Assembly: GCF_020386615.1 (NCBI RefSeq)
Contig: NZ_CP077769.1
Span: forward strand, 7,551,501-7,615,500
From: Chitinophaga pendula
GTDB taxonomy: Bacteria > Bacteroidota > Bacteroidia > Chitinophagales > Chitinophagaceae
Length of the DNA stretch: 64,000 nucleotides
Reading direction: 5' to 3'
Shown here: positions 27,801-36,100 of the stretch, piece by piece
Layout: every line of letters starts with the position of its first letter
Position numbering within the stretch: the first letter of the stretch is position 1
Made by a program: the position numbers and the translations under genes
Notes under the pieces: generated by a model
Told to the model about the DNA's origin: nothing
Databases searched by the model: none
Seen by the model: the letters and a program-made list of their open reading frames with translations, nothing else

Positions 27801-28422
27801 TGGTGTGCATGTACTGTTATATAAGTATAGTAGCCATGAATCATATATGATAGCAATCCCCGTGGCTGACAGAGATCATCCACAGTTGCAGGATCAGGTT
27901 GGGCTTTATTTCAAGTTATTGCTGCTGCGTGTCGCCATGGCGGGTGATATGTCTTTCCGCCAGCTGGCAGATGTGATACAATCAGATATGATCCGTATAA
28001 TGGATCATCCCTGTTCCTACGACCACTATACGGAACAGTTACAACTGTCGCGCCCGGGCCGTACCGGACTGTATGATGTAATGGTCATGCATCAGGCAGT
28101 AGATCTTGGTCCAATGCCTTGCGGACTGCAGGTATACCCTTATCTGGAAAGAATGTTTGATGATAAGACGGACTGCGATCTGCGTTTTGATTTTATAGAA
28201 TACAATGGTACTATCACTGTCGCGGTCAATTACAATGTATCGTTGTTCAGGCAGGCTACCATACAGCTGCTGCAATACCGGCTGCTAAGCCTGCTCCGGC
28301 AGCTACTATCAAATAATGGCCAGATATCACTGAATGAGGTAAATCCTGATGCGGCGGCTGCAAATACAGATAGCGCCGGTAATTCGAATTCCACGATGTT
28401 CACCGCAGATTTTCAGTTTTGA
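21859..28422 (+). CDS. NRPS 1: FAAL-ACP-C-A1-PCP-C, lipoinitiation and first residue
   Basis: A 2187-residue starter synthetase. Residues 1-560 form a fatty-acyl-AMP-ligase-like domain (FSSGSTGNPKG from 178, WVPLTHDMG at 218-226, TTSGK at 545-549). An ACP follows with S610 in GGINSL, then C1 with HHIITDAW at 800-807. Domain A1 (about 1115-1625) has SGSTG at 1284-1288, selectivity Asp D1328 and catalytic K1620. PCP has S1678 (GGHSL) and the terminal C2 has HHVIADG at 1866-1872. Read by eye, the A1 pocket is D-I-W-E-L-T-A-D-D; from memory this matches codes listed for 2,4-diaminobutyrate, and three acidic pocket residues fit a cationic side chain. The protein would activate a fatty acid, load it on the ACP and join it to a Dab/Dap-like residue. 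C2 serves the next protein. The C-terminus ends in FTADFQF. The start lies 18 bases after sbnB. Confidence 0.93.
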   Translation: MYTLENRGSLTAVLMEYHAKEDAGIYFDRGGDTPDYLSYAALIRISFRMGEVLTSGGMCPGDELVMQVEDSKLFICIFWACLIKGIIPVPLAVGTQEDYKHKVWQVWKQLANPYIICSPRQQEYLENYLAEQEPAMTAAFQGRAFTGLQPETFDAVTPVPLNDIATEGIQDQLAFIQFSSGSTGNPKGISLTHCNVLHNIAAMLRRMKITVADRMLSWVPLTHDMGLILAHLMSTMAGIDQYIVPTDAFRRRPLQWMQKVSRYRASILYTNNFGLKYFISLFDDAHLYDWDLSCIRIIFNGGEPVSAEVANIFLEKLAPFGLQRGTMLPCYGMAEASVGATFCEPGTGMTYHRMDRNYLNTGDKVQFLQPTDAAGSTLVEVGAVLDNLQLRIIDDKDQELPDEHIGYICMKGPNVTKGYYRNEAATVSAFLEQEWLRTGDVGFIRNGRLVVTGRAKNIIIINGRNYYPSDIEAIAEGASQLDRPVVIACGVTPAEDLLEQLLIFVVFRGALSEFIPVAAAIKKAIWEQAGLNVLHVIPLKKVPKTTSGKVQYFRLRESFLSGAFDDMLLSSGTKEDKGDIQTTLLKKVRHMLADDTLTADDLLFSGGINSLLIMQLAGFIQAIYEVRLPVQDFFGDLTIAAIAAKITTAIPRREKVSVLTSASSGSWPLSHAQKGLWYIHHEREHHNTAYNNVLAFGIKGTLNVAALVTAQRQLITRYEILRTRFAVTDVGPVQEIMDVADSPFFFEHRVLPDETDIRHIADSLIRQENDYGFDLGKDALMRTHLLSKSGTIHYLILNIHHIITDAWSVKLLLNELTIHYNAVMRGEQVGQTCFFPQYKDYVAWQQQWLADIEGQQAAEYWQQKLAYAASGWNITGTKARPEFKTYDGAMISRQLDVNQHTQIQAFCKAHQVSPFMLLLATVKLLLYKYTGEEDLVIGTPAYGRAGFQDQPGLFINMLPLRTQLSANDSFFVLLKDIRHTCLEAYEYQQYPFELILQDLRLARDSSRSPLFDIMVEYNHTQLLADQLLLWEGAAVTMQPRIIKHSLYDLSFEFDQQPDGLVLKLHYNTDIFDEPLVSQLLSHFFTLLTAVHRQPEKPLYTFSYISVDEQAQLLQYCKGPVRNYDLSGSYISYFERHLPAWKDRVAVAYNGTTYTFAEVDEISGRIASYLRTQWNVTEDVCVAILLNRSPEFLWWVLGIWKAGGAYVPVDPALPVARIRYMLDCSEARCLLITDDELLRHPDIAGSSLTDKSVNITAVQDTLQQHPFLQPAADNPVALAYVLFTSGSTGAPKGVMITHRGMLNHMFGFIEYLQIDEDSRIAQNASQSFDISVWQFFTTLLTGGTVYIYDQQLVYQPGSFAQRLAEDRISVLEVVPSYLKLLLDEGWLSDTTDVALESLLVTGEEIRPGLALRALALLPDTIRLINAYGPAEASDDVTLHHITAANIASEVPIGKPMPNNNVYVIDRAGNLCAPYVRGEIAVSGTGVGRGYINNETLTQAVFTTDPHEPGTILYHTGDIGYMDRDGHYYFLWRRDNQVKVRGYRIELGEIEKVLMTVAGVTEAVVLAKNAQDTGMSLIAFTAGTAEQDTARLKSAVAAALPAYMMPVCFIHPQEWPLNNNGKTDRKALLALAGNITVTVDTAASDMGPLEHRLAALWSAVLSVPAEISMYSNFFVLGGHSLSAMQLIQRIRKEWNVQLSLSIVFRQQTLEAMANGIRNARQQAAADIPLLPEQEDYAVATEQTRFLITNELDQGNYTNNAVGGICIEGHLNIERFKKAARLLPERHEILRSVIRKKGFEYRFYIQPSTEEATDIQYTDISNNAAIDEVLADIARKEATHVFDVSSLPLIRWHLVKKGHASYVLLVTLHHVIADGGSLVVLLKDVLQLYQSPEEDPVLLRTRIQYKDYVAWHEEQQDVHTRNTFWKNYLAMPLPVTSLPVDLPRNNERLHPAASLVFNLEPALIQDVKVMATNIGVTPFMLLLAGVHVLLYKYSSHESYMIAIPVADRDHPQLQDQVGLYFKLLLLRVAMAGDMSFRQLADVIQSDMIRIMDHPCSYDHYTEQLQLSRPGRTGLYDVMVMHQAVDLGPMPCGLQVYPYLERMFDDKTDCDLRFDFIEYNGTITVAVNYNVSLFRQATIQLLQYRLLSLLRQLLSNNGQISLNEVNPDAAAANTDSAGNSNSTMFTADFQF

Positions 28423-28476
28423 GGAATATTTTTTTGTCGGAGACTGCTTTTTAATAATAACCTAAGCCAACTACCT

Positions 28477-31400
28477 ATGGAGCATTTCATAGATTGTCAT
28501 ACCTCCCTGTATGTGGATGATGCCCAAAAGAGGGCTATCATGGCGACTTTAGGAGATCATGTAGCGATAGACGCAGTGGAACCACTGACAACTACGCAAC
28601 GCGATCTCTATCTGGATGCGTTAAAAAATCCCAGAGGTAAAGGACATCAGGTGGTATTGTATGGTATCATCGATGATGAAATCGACCTGGTGCTATGGCA
28701 GGAAAACCTACGTGGATTCGTGGATGAAAATCCCATATTGCGTACGAAACTGCTATTTGTAGAAGACCAGGTATACCAGATCGCTGTAAAGGATACACAA
28801 CCCTTATATACACTGGTAGACTACAGCTCCTCATCTCCCGCCAGGGAAGATATCCGGGACCTGGTGCAAAAAATGCAATTTCCCGATCAGGACCTGACTC
28901 ACCCCCTCGTACATCACTACCTTTTAAAGATAAATCAGCATTGCTATGTGGTCCTGTTCAGGATACACCATGTATTGATAGATGGCTCCTGTGGCAAGAT
29001 ATACGTGGAAAAGATCTGCAACAGGTACTACCAGCTCCTGCGGAACATACCGATGGACGGAGCTATCGACTATGCTTTCTTTAACTATGTACCAGTACAT
29101 TTGGATCTGTTTGATAAACCGGCTACACTTGACTACTGGAAAAAGGCATTAGCAGAAATCAATATTGCAGATGGGCAATATGGCAACACCCAGCAGGATC
29201 AGGTTGTATCCGAGCTGATTGTCGTACCAGCTGCGCATCATGCAGCTGTAGCGGCATATTGCCTGCAACATAATATCAAGGAGAGCTACTACTGGATGCT
29301 TGTGCTGGCCATCGTATACCGTTACCAGTTTGATATCACAGGCGACTTTACGCTCCGTACGTTTGCTGGCGGGCGACGTGTACATCATGAGGGTAGTACA
29401 CTGACATATGAACAGACCTTAGGTTGCTTCTATCACATCTTTCCTGTCATCTTTCCCGGCCAGCTGTTCGACGGACAGTCGGCAGCAGCAGAGATCATAT
29501 CAGGCTTGGCCGCACAGGTATCCGGCCTGGGTAGTCATCGCTTTATCTCGATGAAGGCGCAGAATAGTCTGCTGGCAGGGGAGTCACTCACTTTATACTA
29601 TAATTATCAGCCATTCTGGGAGATCGCAATAGACGGTCATAAAAGCTATTTTGAAGAGCACTATCATGAGATGGGAGATCAGATAGAGTTCCGCATCGCA
29701 TTCACACATGATCAGCTGGAACTTCACCTGGATTATAATACCCGGTACTTTAACGGCTATAATTTTCTGGAACGGATATTACTGGTATCCACGCAGCTGG
29801 TCGGTGAAGCTTGTAATATAGCAGCTATAACATACCTGCTGCCGCAGGAAGAGGCATTGTTTTCGGGATTGAATACCGGCCGCATGTTACCTTCCTCTCA
29901 GGCATTGATCACAACCGCGTGGGAGGAGGCCGTAAGGCAATATCCCGAGAGGACAGCTGCTACCTGCGGGAGCATGTCAATATCTTATACTGCATTAGAT
30001 AGCAATAGTGATCATGTGGCGGCCTGGCTGCAACATAAGCAGGGGATAAAGCCGGGAGATATCGTTGGCTTGCTGTTGCCACGATCCATACATACGCTCT
30101 CGCTGATACTGGGTATCTGGAAAATAGGGGCAATATATTTACCCTTCAGTGATCAGCTGCCTACCGATAGGATAGTCACTATCGCACGCACTGCCGGGTT
30201 AAGTCTCTTACTGGCGGATGATGTTTGGCTGACAGCTCGTCGGGAGACGCTGCCTGGTGTGAACATTTGGCCACTGTCGGCTATTGAAGAAGGAGCAAAT
30301 GGCAGCCATATTCCTGTATCATTGACAGCAGGGCATCCTGCGTACATCATATTCACTTCTGGGTCCACAGGCACACCTAAAGGAGCATGTGTTACACATG
30401 ATGGTATGATGAATCACCTGCTGGCAAAAAAAGAGTTGTTGAACCTGGGCACAGCCGACAGGATCGCACAGAATGCTTCCGCTTCTTTCGATATCTCTGT
30501 GTGGCAGCTCTTTAATGCACTGCTGGACGGAGGGAGGACCATTATTTATACCGAGGAAACGATACTGGAAATGGGGCTGTTCCTGTCGCGTGTTACAAAT
30601 GATGGGATCACCTTGTTGGAAGTAGTACCTAGTTACCTGGAACTGTTGCTGGAAAATCTGTCAGGTGTACAGACGTCCCTTTTATCTGATGTAAGATACC
30701 TGGTAGTCACAGGCGAAGAATTAAAACCCCGGCTGGTCAACAGGTGGTTCGGTCACTTTCCGCATATTCCGGTCATTAATGCCTATGGGCCTACAGAAGC
30801 TGCTGATGATATTACCCACCATGTGATAACGGGGCCGGTGCAGATGGAGAGTATACCGATTGGCAGACCCATTCCCAATATGAGTATCTACATCGTCAAC
30901 GGGCACGACCAGCGTTGCGGTATCTATATGAAAGGAGAAATATGTGTGGCAGGAGCAGGTGTAGGAAAAGGGTACATGAATGATCAGATCGCGACCCTGA
31001 AAGTATTTACCCCTGACCCCTGGCAACCTGGTCTGCCGATGTACAGAACGGGAGATACCGGTCGTTGGTTACCGGATGGTACGATTGATTTTATCGGTCG
31101 TCGCGATAATCAGATAAAACTGAAAGGCTACCGTATAGAACTGGCTGAGATCGAGCAGGTGACAGAACAATATCCTGCTGTCACCCGGGCTGTCGCCACC
31201 GTGATAAAAGATACCAACGGGATGCCCTCTCTCTGTTGCTATTATACCGCCACTGCTACGGTAACGGAAGCCGCCCTTTATGCATTTCTGAAGGCACGGC
31301 TGCCGGTTTATATGGTTCCTGCACATTTGCTGCAATTACCAGTCTTTCCCTTGACGGCACATGGAAAGATCAACCGGAAAACACTTCCGCTCCCCAGAGA

Positions 31401-33084
31401 AATACAGACCACTATACCTGATGCTAACGCTCTGCCACTAACAGCAGATACCGACCTGGTTTGCCGGATATGGTGTGAAGTACTACAGGTAAATAATTAT
31501 ACCCTGACAGATAATTTTTTTGAAAAAGGAGGAGATAGCATAAGGGCATTAAAACTGATAAACCGGATCCGTAAGGAATTAAAAGTAGAACTACCCGTTA
31601 CCGGTCTGTTTCGTCACCCCGATCTGCAATACCTGCAACAGGCCGTATCAGGAAGCCAGCACCTCGAAGATAGTGGAGCTATCTTATCTATCCCGGTTAT
31701 TCCTCCTGCGAGCGACTATGCATTATCCTTCGGACAACAACGTTTGCTGCTGACAGAGAAACTTAGTGATACAGGTGCTGCCTATGTAATGGTAGCAGCT
31801 GTCCGGTTTACGGGTGTTTTGGATCGTGCCGCCTTTGAATGGGCAACTGATCAGCTGATCAGCCGTCATGAAATCCTACGTGTATGCTTTACCGAACATG
31901 AGGGGCAGCTGCGTCAGGTATTTTATCCTGCTGCAGACCATACTTTATCTTTCCGCGATCTCCGTCTTGAAGCAGATCCTGAAGCAACTATGCTGACGTT
32001 AGCCGCCTGCGAAGCCGACACACCATTTCAGCTACACCAGCCCCCGTTATTCAGAGGAACCTTGTTACAGCTGGAGGATGAGGTTTTTGTTTTCCTGTAT
32101 GCTGTCCATCACTTGCTGACTGACGGGTGGTCAAAAAATATTATCGGAATCGACCTGGCCAGATTATATAATAAGGCGATAGCGGGTGATCATACGCCGC
32201 TTTCAGCATTGCCATTACAATACAAAGATTATTGTTACTGGCAAAGGCAGCAGCTCACCTCAGACCGATTACAGGCACAGCAACAATATTGGCGGTGCAC
32301 ACTTGGTGGCACTTTACCTGTCACTACATTTTCCCCGGATTTCAAAAGACCGTCACATAGAAGATATGAAGGAGAGACGCTGGAGTTCTCTATATCTGCA
32401 GGGCTGACAAAGCAGTTGCAGGACTGTTGTATTAAAGAAGGGATCACATTGTTTCACCTTACCATAGCCGCAGTCAACCTCATATTATACCAATACACCG
32501 GTGCCGGAACACTGCTGATCGGCACCTCAGCATCCGGACGGAACCTCAGTGTGCTGGAAGAGCAAATAGGTTTCTATGTAAATACATTGCCTTTACTCAA
32601 TACGATAAATGCGGATCTGTCCCTGAAAGAAAATCTGTCACAGATCAGCCGTAATATACTTGCGGCCTTTGAGGCGCAGGAGTATCCGTTCCTGCTGATG
32701 CTTGAGGATATTGATGCAGCAGGTAACCATGCTATCAAAGACCTGATCAATGTGTATGTAGAATATCATAACTACCGTAATCAGTCGACCGAGCTCCCCT
32801 GGCAGCTGGAGGGACTGCAATCGGAAATGATACGTGAACATCATGTACGCGCCTTATTCGACATAGAATTCAATTTTGAGATCAAAGAAGAAGCACTCTG
32901 TCTTCTTCTTATCTACAATAAAAGTTTGTACCGGGAAGATGCTGCTGCACTGATCGGTTATCAGCTCATTCAGCTGCTGGAGTACTTACCAGAACGTATA
33001 AATGAATGTGTCCGTACCCTAACAACACCTGCTGCAAGTACCAGAGACATGCCAGAGGACGAGTTGTTTAATTTTTCGATTTGA
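28477..33084 (+). CDS. NRPS 2: C-like-A2-PCP-C, second residue
   Basis: A 1535-residue synthetase. Residues 1-450 form a divergent condensation-like domain with HHVLIDG at 164-170. It is unexpected because NRPS 1 already ends in a complete C domain, so two C-type domains stand in tandem before A2. A2 (about 455-965) has SGSTG at 628-632 and D672 as the selectivity Asp; its pocket reads D-I-W-E-V-T-A-D-D, again Dab/Dap-like. PCP has S1021 in GGDSIRAL, a form often seen before epimerase domains, but a C domain (HHLLTDGW at 1211-1218) follows. The protein ends in ELFNFSI. The extra C-like domain may be a structural or recruiting (interface-type) domain, perhaps for the CmlA-like hydroxylase; this is inference. 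Confidence 0.92.
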   Translation: MEHFIDCHTSLYVDDAQKRAIMATLGDHVAIDAVEPLTTTQRDLYLDALKNPRGKGHQVVLYGIIDDEIDLVLWQENLRGFVDENPILRTKLLFVEDQVYQIAVKDTQPLYTLVDYSSSSPAREDIRDLVQKMQFPDQDLTHPLVHHYLLKINQHCYVVLFRIHHVLIDGSCGKIYVEKICNRYYQLLRNIPMDGAIDYAFFNYVPVHLDLFDKPATLDYWKKALAEINIADGQYGNTQQDQVVSELIVVPAAHHAAVAAYCLQHNIKESYYWMLVLAIVYRYQFDITGDFTLRTFAGGRRVHHEGSTLTYEQTLGCFYHIFPVIFPGQLFDGQSAAAEIISGLAAQVSGLGSHRFISMKAQNSLLAGESLTLYYNYQPFWEIAIDGHKSYFEEHYHEMGDQIEFRIAFTHDQLELHLDYNTRYFNGYNFLERILLVSTQLVGEACNIAAITYLLPQEEALFSGLNTGRMLPSSQALITTAWEEAVRQYPERTAATCGSMSISYTALDSNSDHVAAWLQHKQGIKPGDIVGLLLPRSIHTLSLILGIWKIGAIYLPFSDQLPTDRIVTIARTAGLSLLLADDVWLTARRETLPGVNIWPLSAIEEGANGSHIPVSLTAGHPAYIIFTSGSTGTPKGACVTHDGMMNHLLAKKELLNLGTADRIAQNASASFDISVWQLFNALLDGGRTIIYTEETILEMGLFLSRVTNDGITLLEVVPSYLELLLENLSGVQTSLLSDVRYLVVTGEELKPRLVNRWFGHFPHIPVINAYGPTEAADDITHHVITGPVQMESIPIGRPIPNMSIYIVNGHDQRCGIYMKGEICVAGAGVGKGYMNDQIATLKVFTPDPWQPGLPMYRTGDTGRWLPDGTIDFIGRRDNQIKLKGYRIELAEIEQVTEQYPAVTRAVATVIKDTNGMPSLCCYYTATATVTEAALYAFLKARLPVYMVPAHLLQLPVFPLTAHGKINRKTLPLPREIQTTIPDANALPLTADTDLVCRIWCEVLQVNNYTLTDNFFEKGGDSIRALKLINRIRKELKVELPVTGLFRHPDLQYLQQAVSGSQHLEDSGAILSIPVIPPASDYALSFGQQRLLLTEKLSDTGAAYVMVAAVRFTGVLDRAAFEWATDQLISRHEILRVCFTEHEGQLRQVFYPAADHTLSFRDLRLEADPEATMLTLAACEADTPFQLHQPPLFRGTLLQLEDEVFVFLYAVHHLLTDGWSKNIIGIDLARLYNKAIAGDHTPLSALPLQYKDYCYWQRQQLTSDRLQAQQQYWRCTLGGTLPVTTFSPDFKRPSHRRYEGETLEFSISAGLTKQLQDCCIKEGITLFHLTIAAVNLILYQYTGAGTLLIGTSASGRNLSVLEEQIGFYVNTLPLLNTINADLSLKENLSQISRNILAAFEAQEYPFLLMLEDIDAAGNHAIKDLINVYVEYHNYRNQSTELPWQLEGLQSEMIREHHVRALFDIEFNFEIKEEALCLLLIYNKSLYREDAAALIGYQLIQLLEYLPERINECVRTLTTPAASTRDMPEDELFNFSI

Positions 33085-33107
33085 GTACCAATAATGCTGT
33101 ATAGTTC

Positions 33108-36100
33108 ATGAACGAGGATATTAAAAAAGGCCTGAGTGATGAATATTGGTTCCGGCGATTGAGCACCGGGACAGAAAAACCAGATTTCCCCGGATCTACA
33201 GGGGAAACGGGGCACTATGCAGAAAAAACTGTGTTCCCCGAGCAGGTGACGTCCCAGGTATGGAAACTGTGCAATGAAAAAGAACAGCTTTTATATATCT
33301 GTCTGCTATCGGCTTTTTCGCAGGTCTTTGCCCGCTATAGCCAATGTAGCAGATTTATCGTTATGACGACCCTTCCTGGCCAAACCAGTGACCGGTGTTT
33401 CTATTTATCATTATCCCCGGACAGGAATACGGGGTTTAGACAATCGTTGCTGCTGCTACAGCAGGCATTAAAAGAAGTACAGGAATATCTGCCGGTAGAC
33501 GAATCATTGCTGAGAGAAAAACTAAAAGCGAACGATCTGGAAGAAAATCTGATACAAGCAGCACATGTGGGCTTTTTCAGTGGAAAACCGGAAGTTATCG
33601 GTTACCCGGCCGATATTGGATTTTACTATTATCGCGATGGACAGCAACTAGTCGGTGAATTTGTATGTCAACAGCATGGCTACGAAACAGCTCTCATCCG
33701 GCAATTCTTCAGTCATACGGCCCGCTTGCTGGAACTGGCGATGGTCGATTTGGAAAAGCCATTGGGACAATTACAGTACCTGAGTGATCCGGAACTGGAC
33801 TTGTTACATACACTGGCAGGCCGTAATGAACTGACCGTTCCCACAAAGCGGATATTCGAGTATATAAAAGATATGGCTGTACGGCAGCCGGATGCTATTG
33901 CGATAGTATACAATGAAGAGCGTTGGAGTTATGCTGCTTTTTGTGATTCGGTAGTAGAACAGACGACTTTCCTGACAAATTGTGGATGTCGGGTAGGAAC
34001 GATGATAGGCGTACATCTCGATAGAAGTCCCCGTATGCTGATCGCTGTTATGGCTATCTGGCAGGCCGGCGGTGTGTATCTTCCCTTACACCCCGATCAT
34101 CCGCATGAAAAACTTAAAGGACAGATTGATGGTGCCGGTATCTCTCTGCTGATCACGGGAAAAAAATATATAAAAGAGGCACATTGTCTGCAATGGGAAT
34201 GCAATTCGCTTGAAATACTGTATTGTATTGATACAGATGATGTGTATGCTGAGCCTGAACAACAAAATGAATCGATGGACCGGAGCCTCTGGGAATATAT
34301 GGGAGAGCGGTCTGCCGATCCTATCGCTATGGGAGGTTGGTATAACAGTTTTACCGGCTTGCCTTTCAGCAAGGAAGAAATGGAGGAGTATGCAGAGAAT
34401 GCCCGCCTGCGGTTAATGCCTTACCTCCATAAAACACATACACGTGTATTGGAGATCGGGTGTGCATCCGGGCTGACGATGTATAAAATAGCCCCATTGG
34501 TCAAGGACTATGTGGCTGTAGATATTTCAGCGACTATTATCCGCTATCACCAGGAGCTGTTGCAACAGGGCATACAGGATAATATCACCTTACAGGTAAT
34601 GGCAGCCCACGAAATCGATCAGCTGGCAACTGCCGGTACATTCGATGTGATCATTATCAATTCCGTGATCCAGAATTTTCACGGCTATAATTATCTCAGG
34701 GAGGTGATCTGTAAAGGGATAGCACATTGTAGTACGAAAGCAGTATTGTTCCTTGGGGATATCATGGATAGCGATAGCCGGCAGGAAATGATTACTGCAC
34801 TTAAACAATTCAAAGCAGCTCATAGCGGCGGAATTTATCGTACCAAAACGGACTGGAAAGATGAGCTGTTTGTAGCCAGAAGCTTTTTTGATGATCTGCA
34901 GGAACAATTCCCGGAGATCCTTTCCGTGACACATGCGGCTAAGCATGCTACATTACGTAATGAGTTAACAGATTATCGATATGATACCCTGTTGGAAATT
35001 GACAAGACACGCTGTCGTTCCGGTCTATACGATCGCAAAAAGTACCAGTATGACCGTTCTGCGTTACGTGATAATGTAACGCAGGCCAACACGCCAGTCC
35101 TTGCTTCGCAAGACCTGGCTTATATCATTTATACTTCAGGATCTACCGGAGAGCAGAAAGGCGTGATGGTAGAACATGCAGGGATGATGAACCACCTGTG
35201 CGGTAAAATTGCGGACCTCTCTCTTACAGCAGTAGAGCGCATCAGCCAGAATGCGTCACAGAGTTTTGATATATCGATCTGGCAGATGTTTACTGCACTC
35301 TTCCTCGGAGGCACCACCTTTATTTATGATACATCCTTACTGATGCGGCCGGAGAGCTGGATGCAACAACTCCGTAACGATGCTGTCACCGTACTGGAAG
35401 TAGTCCCCTCTTACCTGTCGGAAATGCTGGAAATTATCGACAGAAAAGGACCCGCTTTGATACCTGCCAGCCTGAAATACCTGCTTGTAACAGGAGAAGT
35501 AGTGAAGCCGCAGCTGATCAATCGTTGGCTGCAATACTATCCACAAATAGCTGTTGTCAACGCGTATGGTCCTACCGAAGCATCCGATGATATCACACAT
35601 TTTATTACACAGCTGCCTGTACAGACCGAAAGGGTACCGGTAGGTAGACCACTACCCAACTGTAGGATCTACCTACTCGACGCTGCAGGACAGCTATGTC
35701 CGCCAGGTGTGAAAGGTGAGATATGTGTCACTGGGATCTGTACCGGCAGAGGATATTTAAATGATCCTGTAAAAACAGCCGCGGCGTTTATCAGTGATCC
35801 TGTGAATATCAGTAATCCTTACCGGATATACAGAACAGGAGATATCGGTCGCTGGCTGCCGGATGGCAATCTGGAGTTTTTCGGACGCCGGGATACACAG
35901 GTGAAAATAAGAGGCTACCGCATCGAACTGGAGGAGATAGCTTTTCACCTGCTACAGCACCTGGCAGTGAGAGAGGCCGAAATACTCGCCCTGCCAGACG
36001 CCAATGGCAACTATTACCTGCAGGCAGTAGTGACCCCCCGACAGGGACAATCACTGGAAATACAGGATATACGTGCCTCGCTGGAAGAGCGTCTTCCTGT

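Noticed and set aside
33108..33812. The half C domain of NRPS 3 as a result of a frameshift or a missed upstream start
   Set aside because: NRPS 2 ends properly 23 bases upstream with a complete C domain, and the same layout recurs in NRPS 4, so a sequencing error is unlikely.
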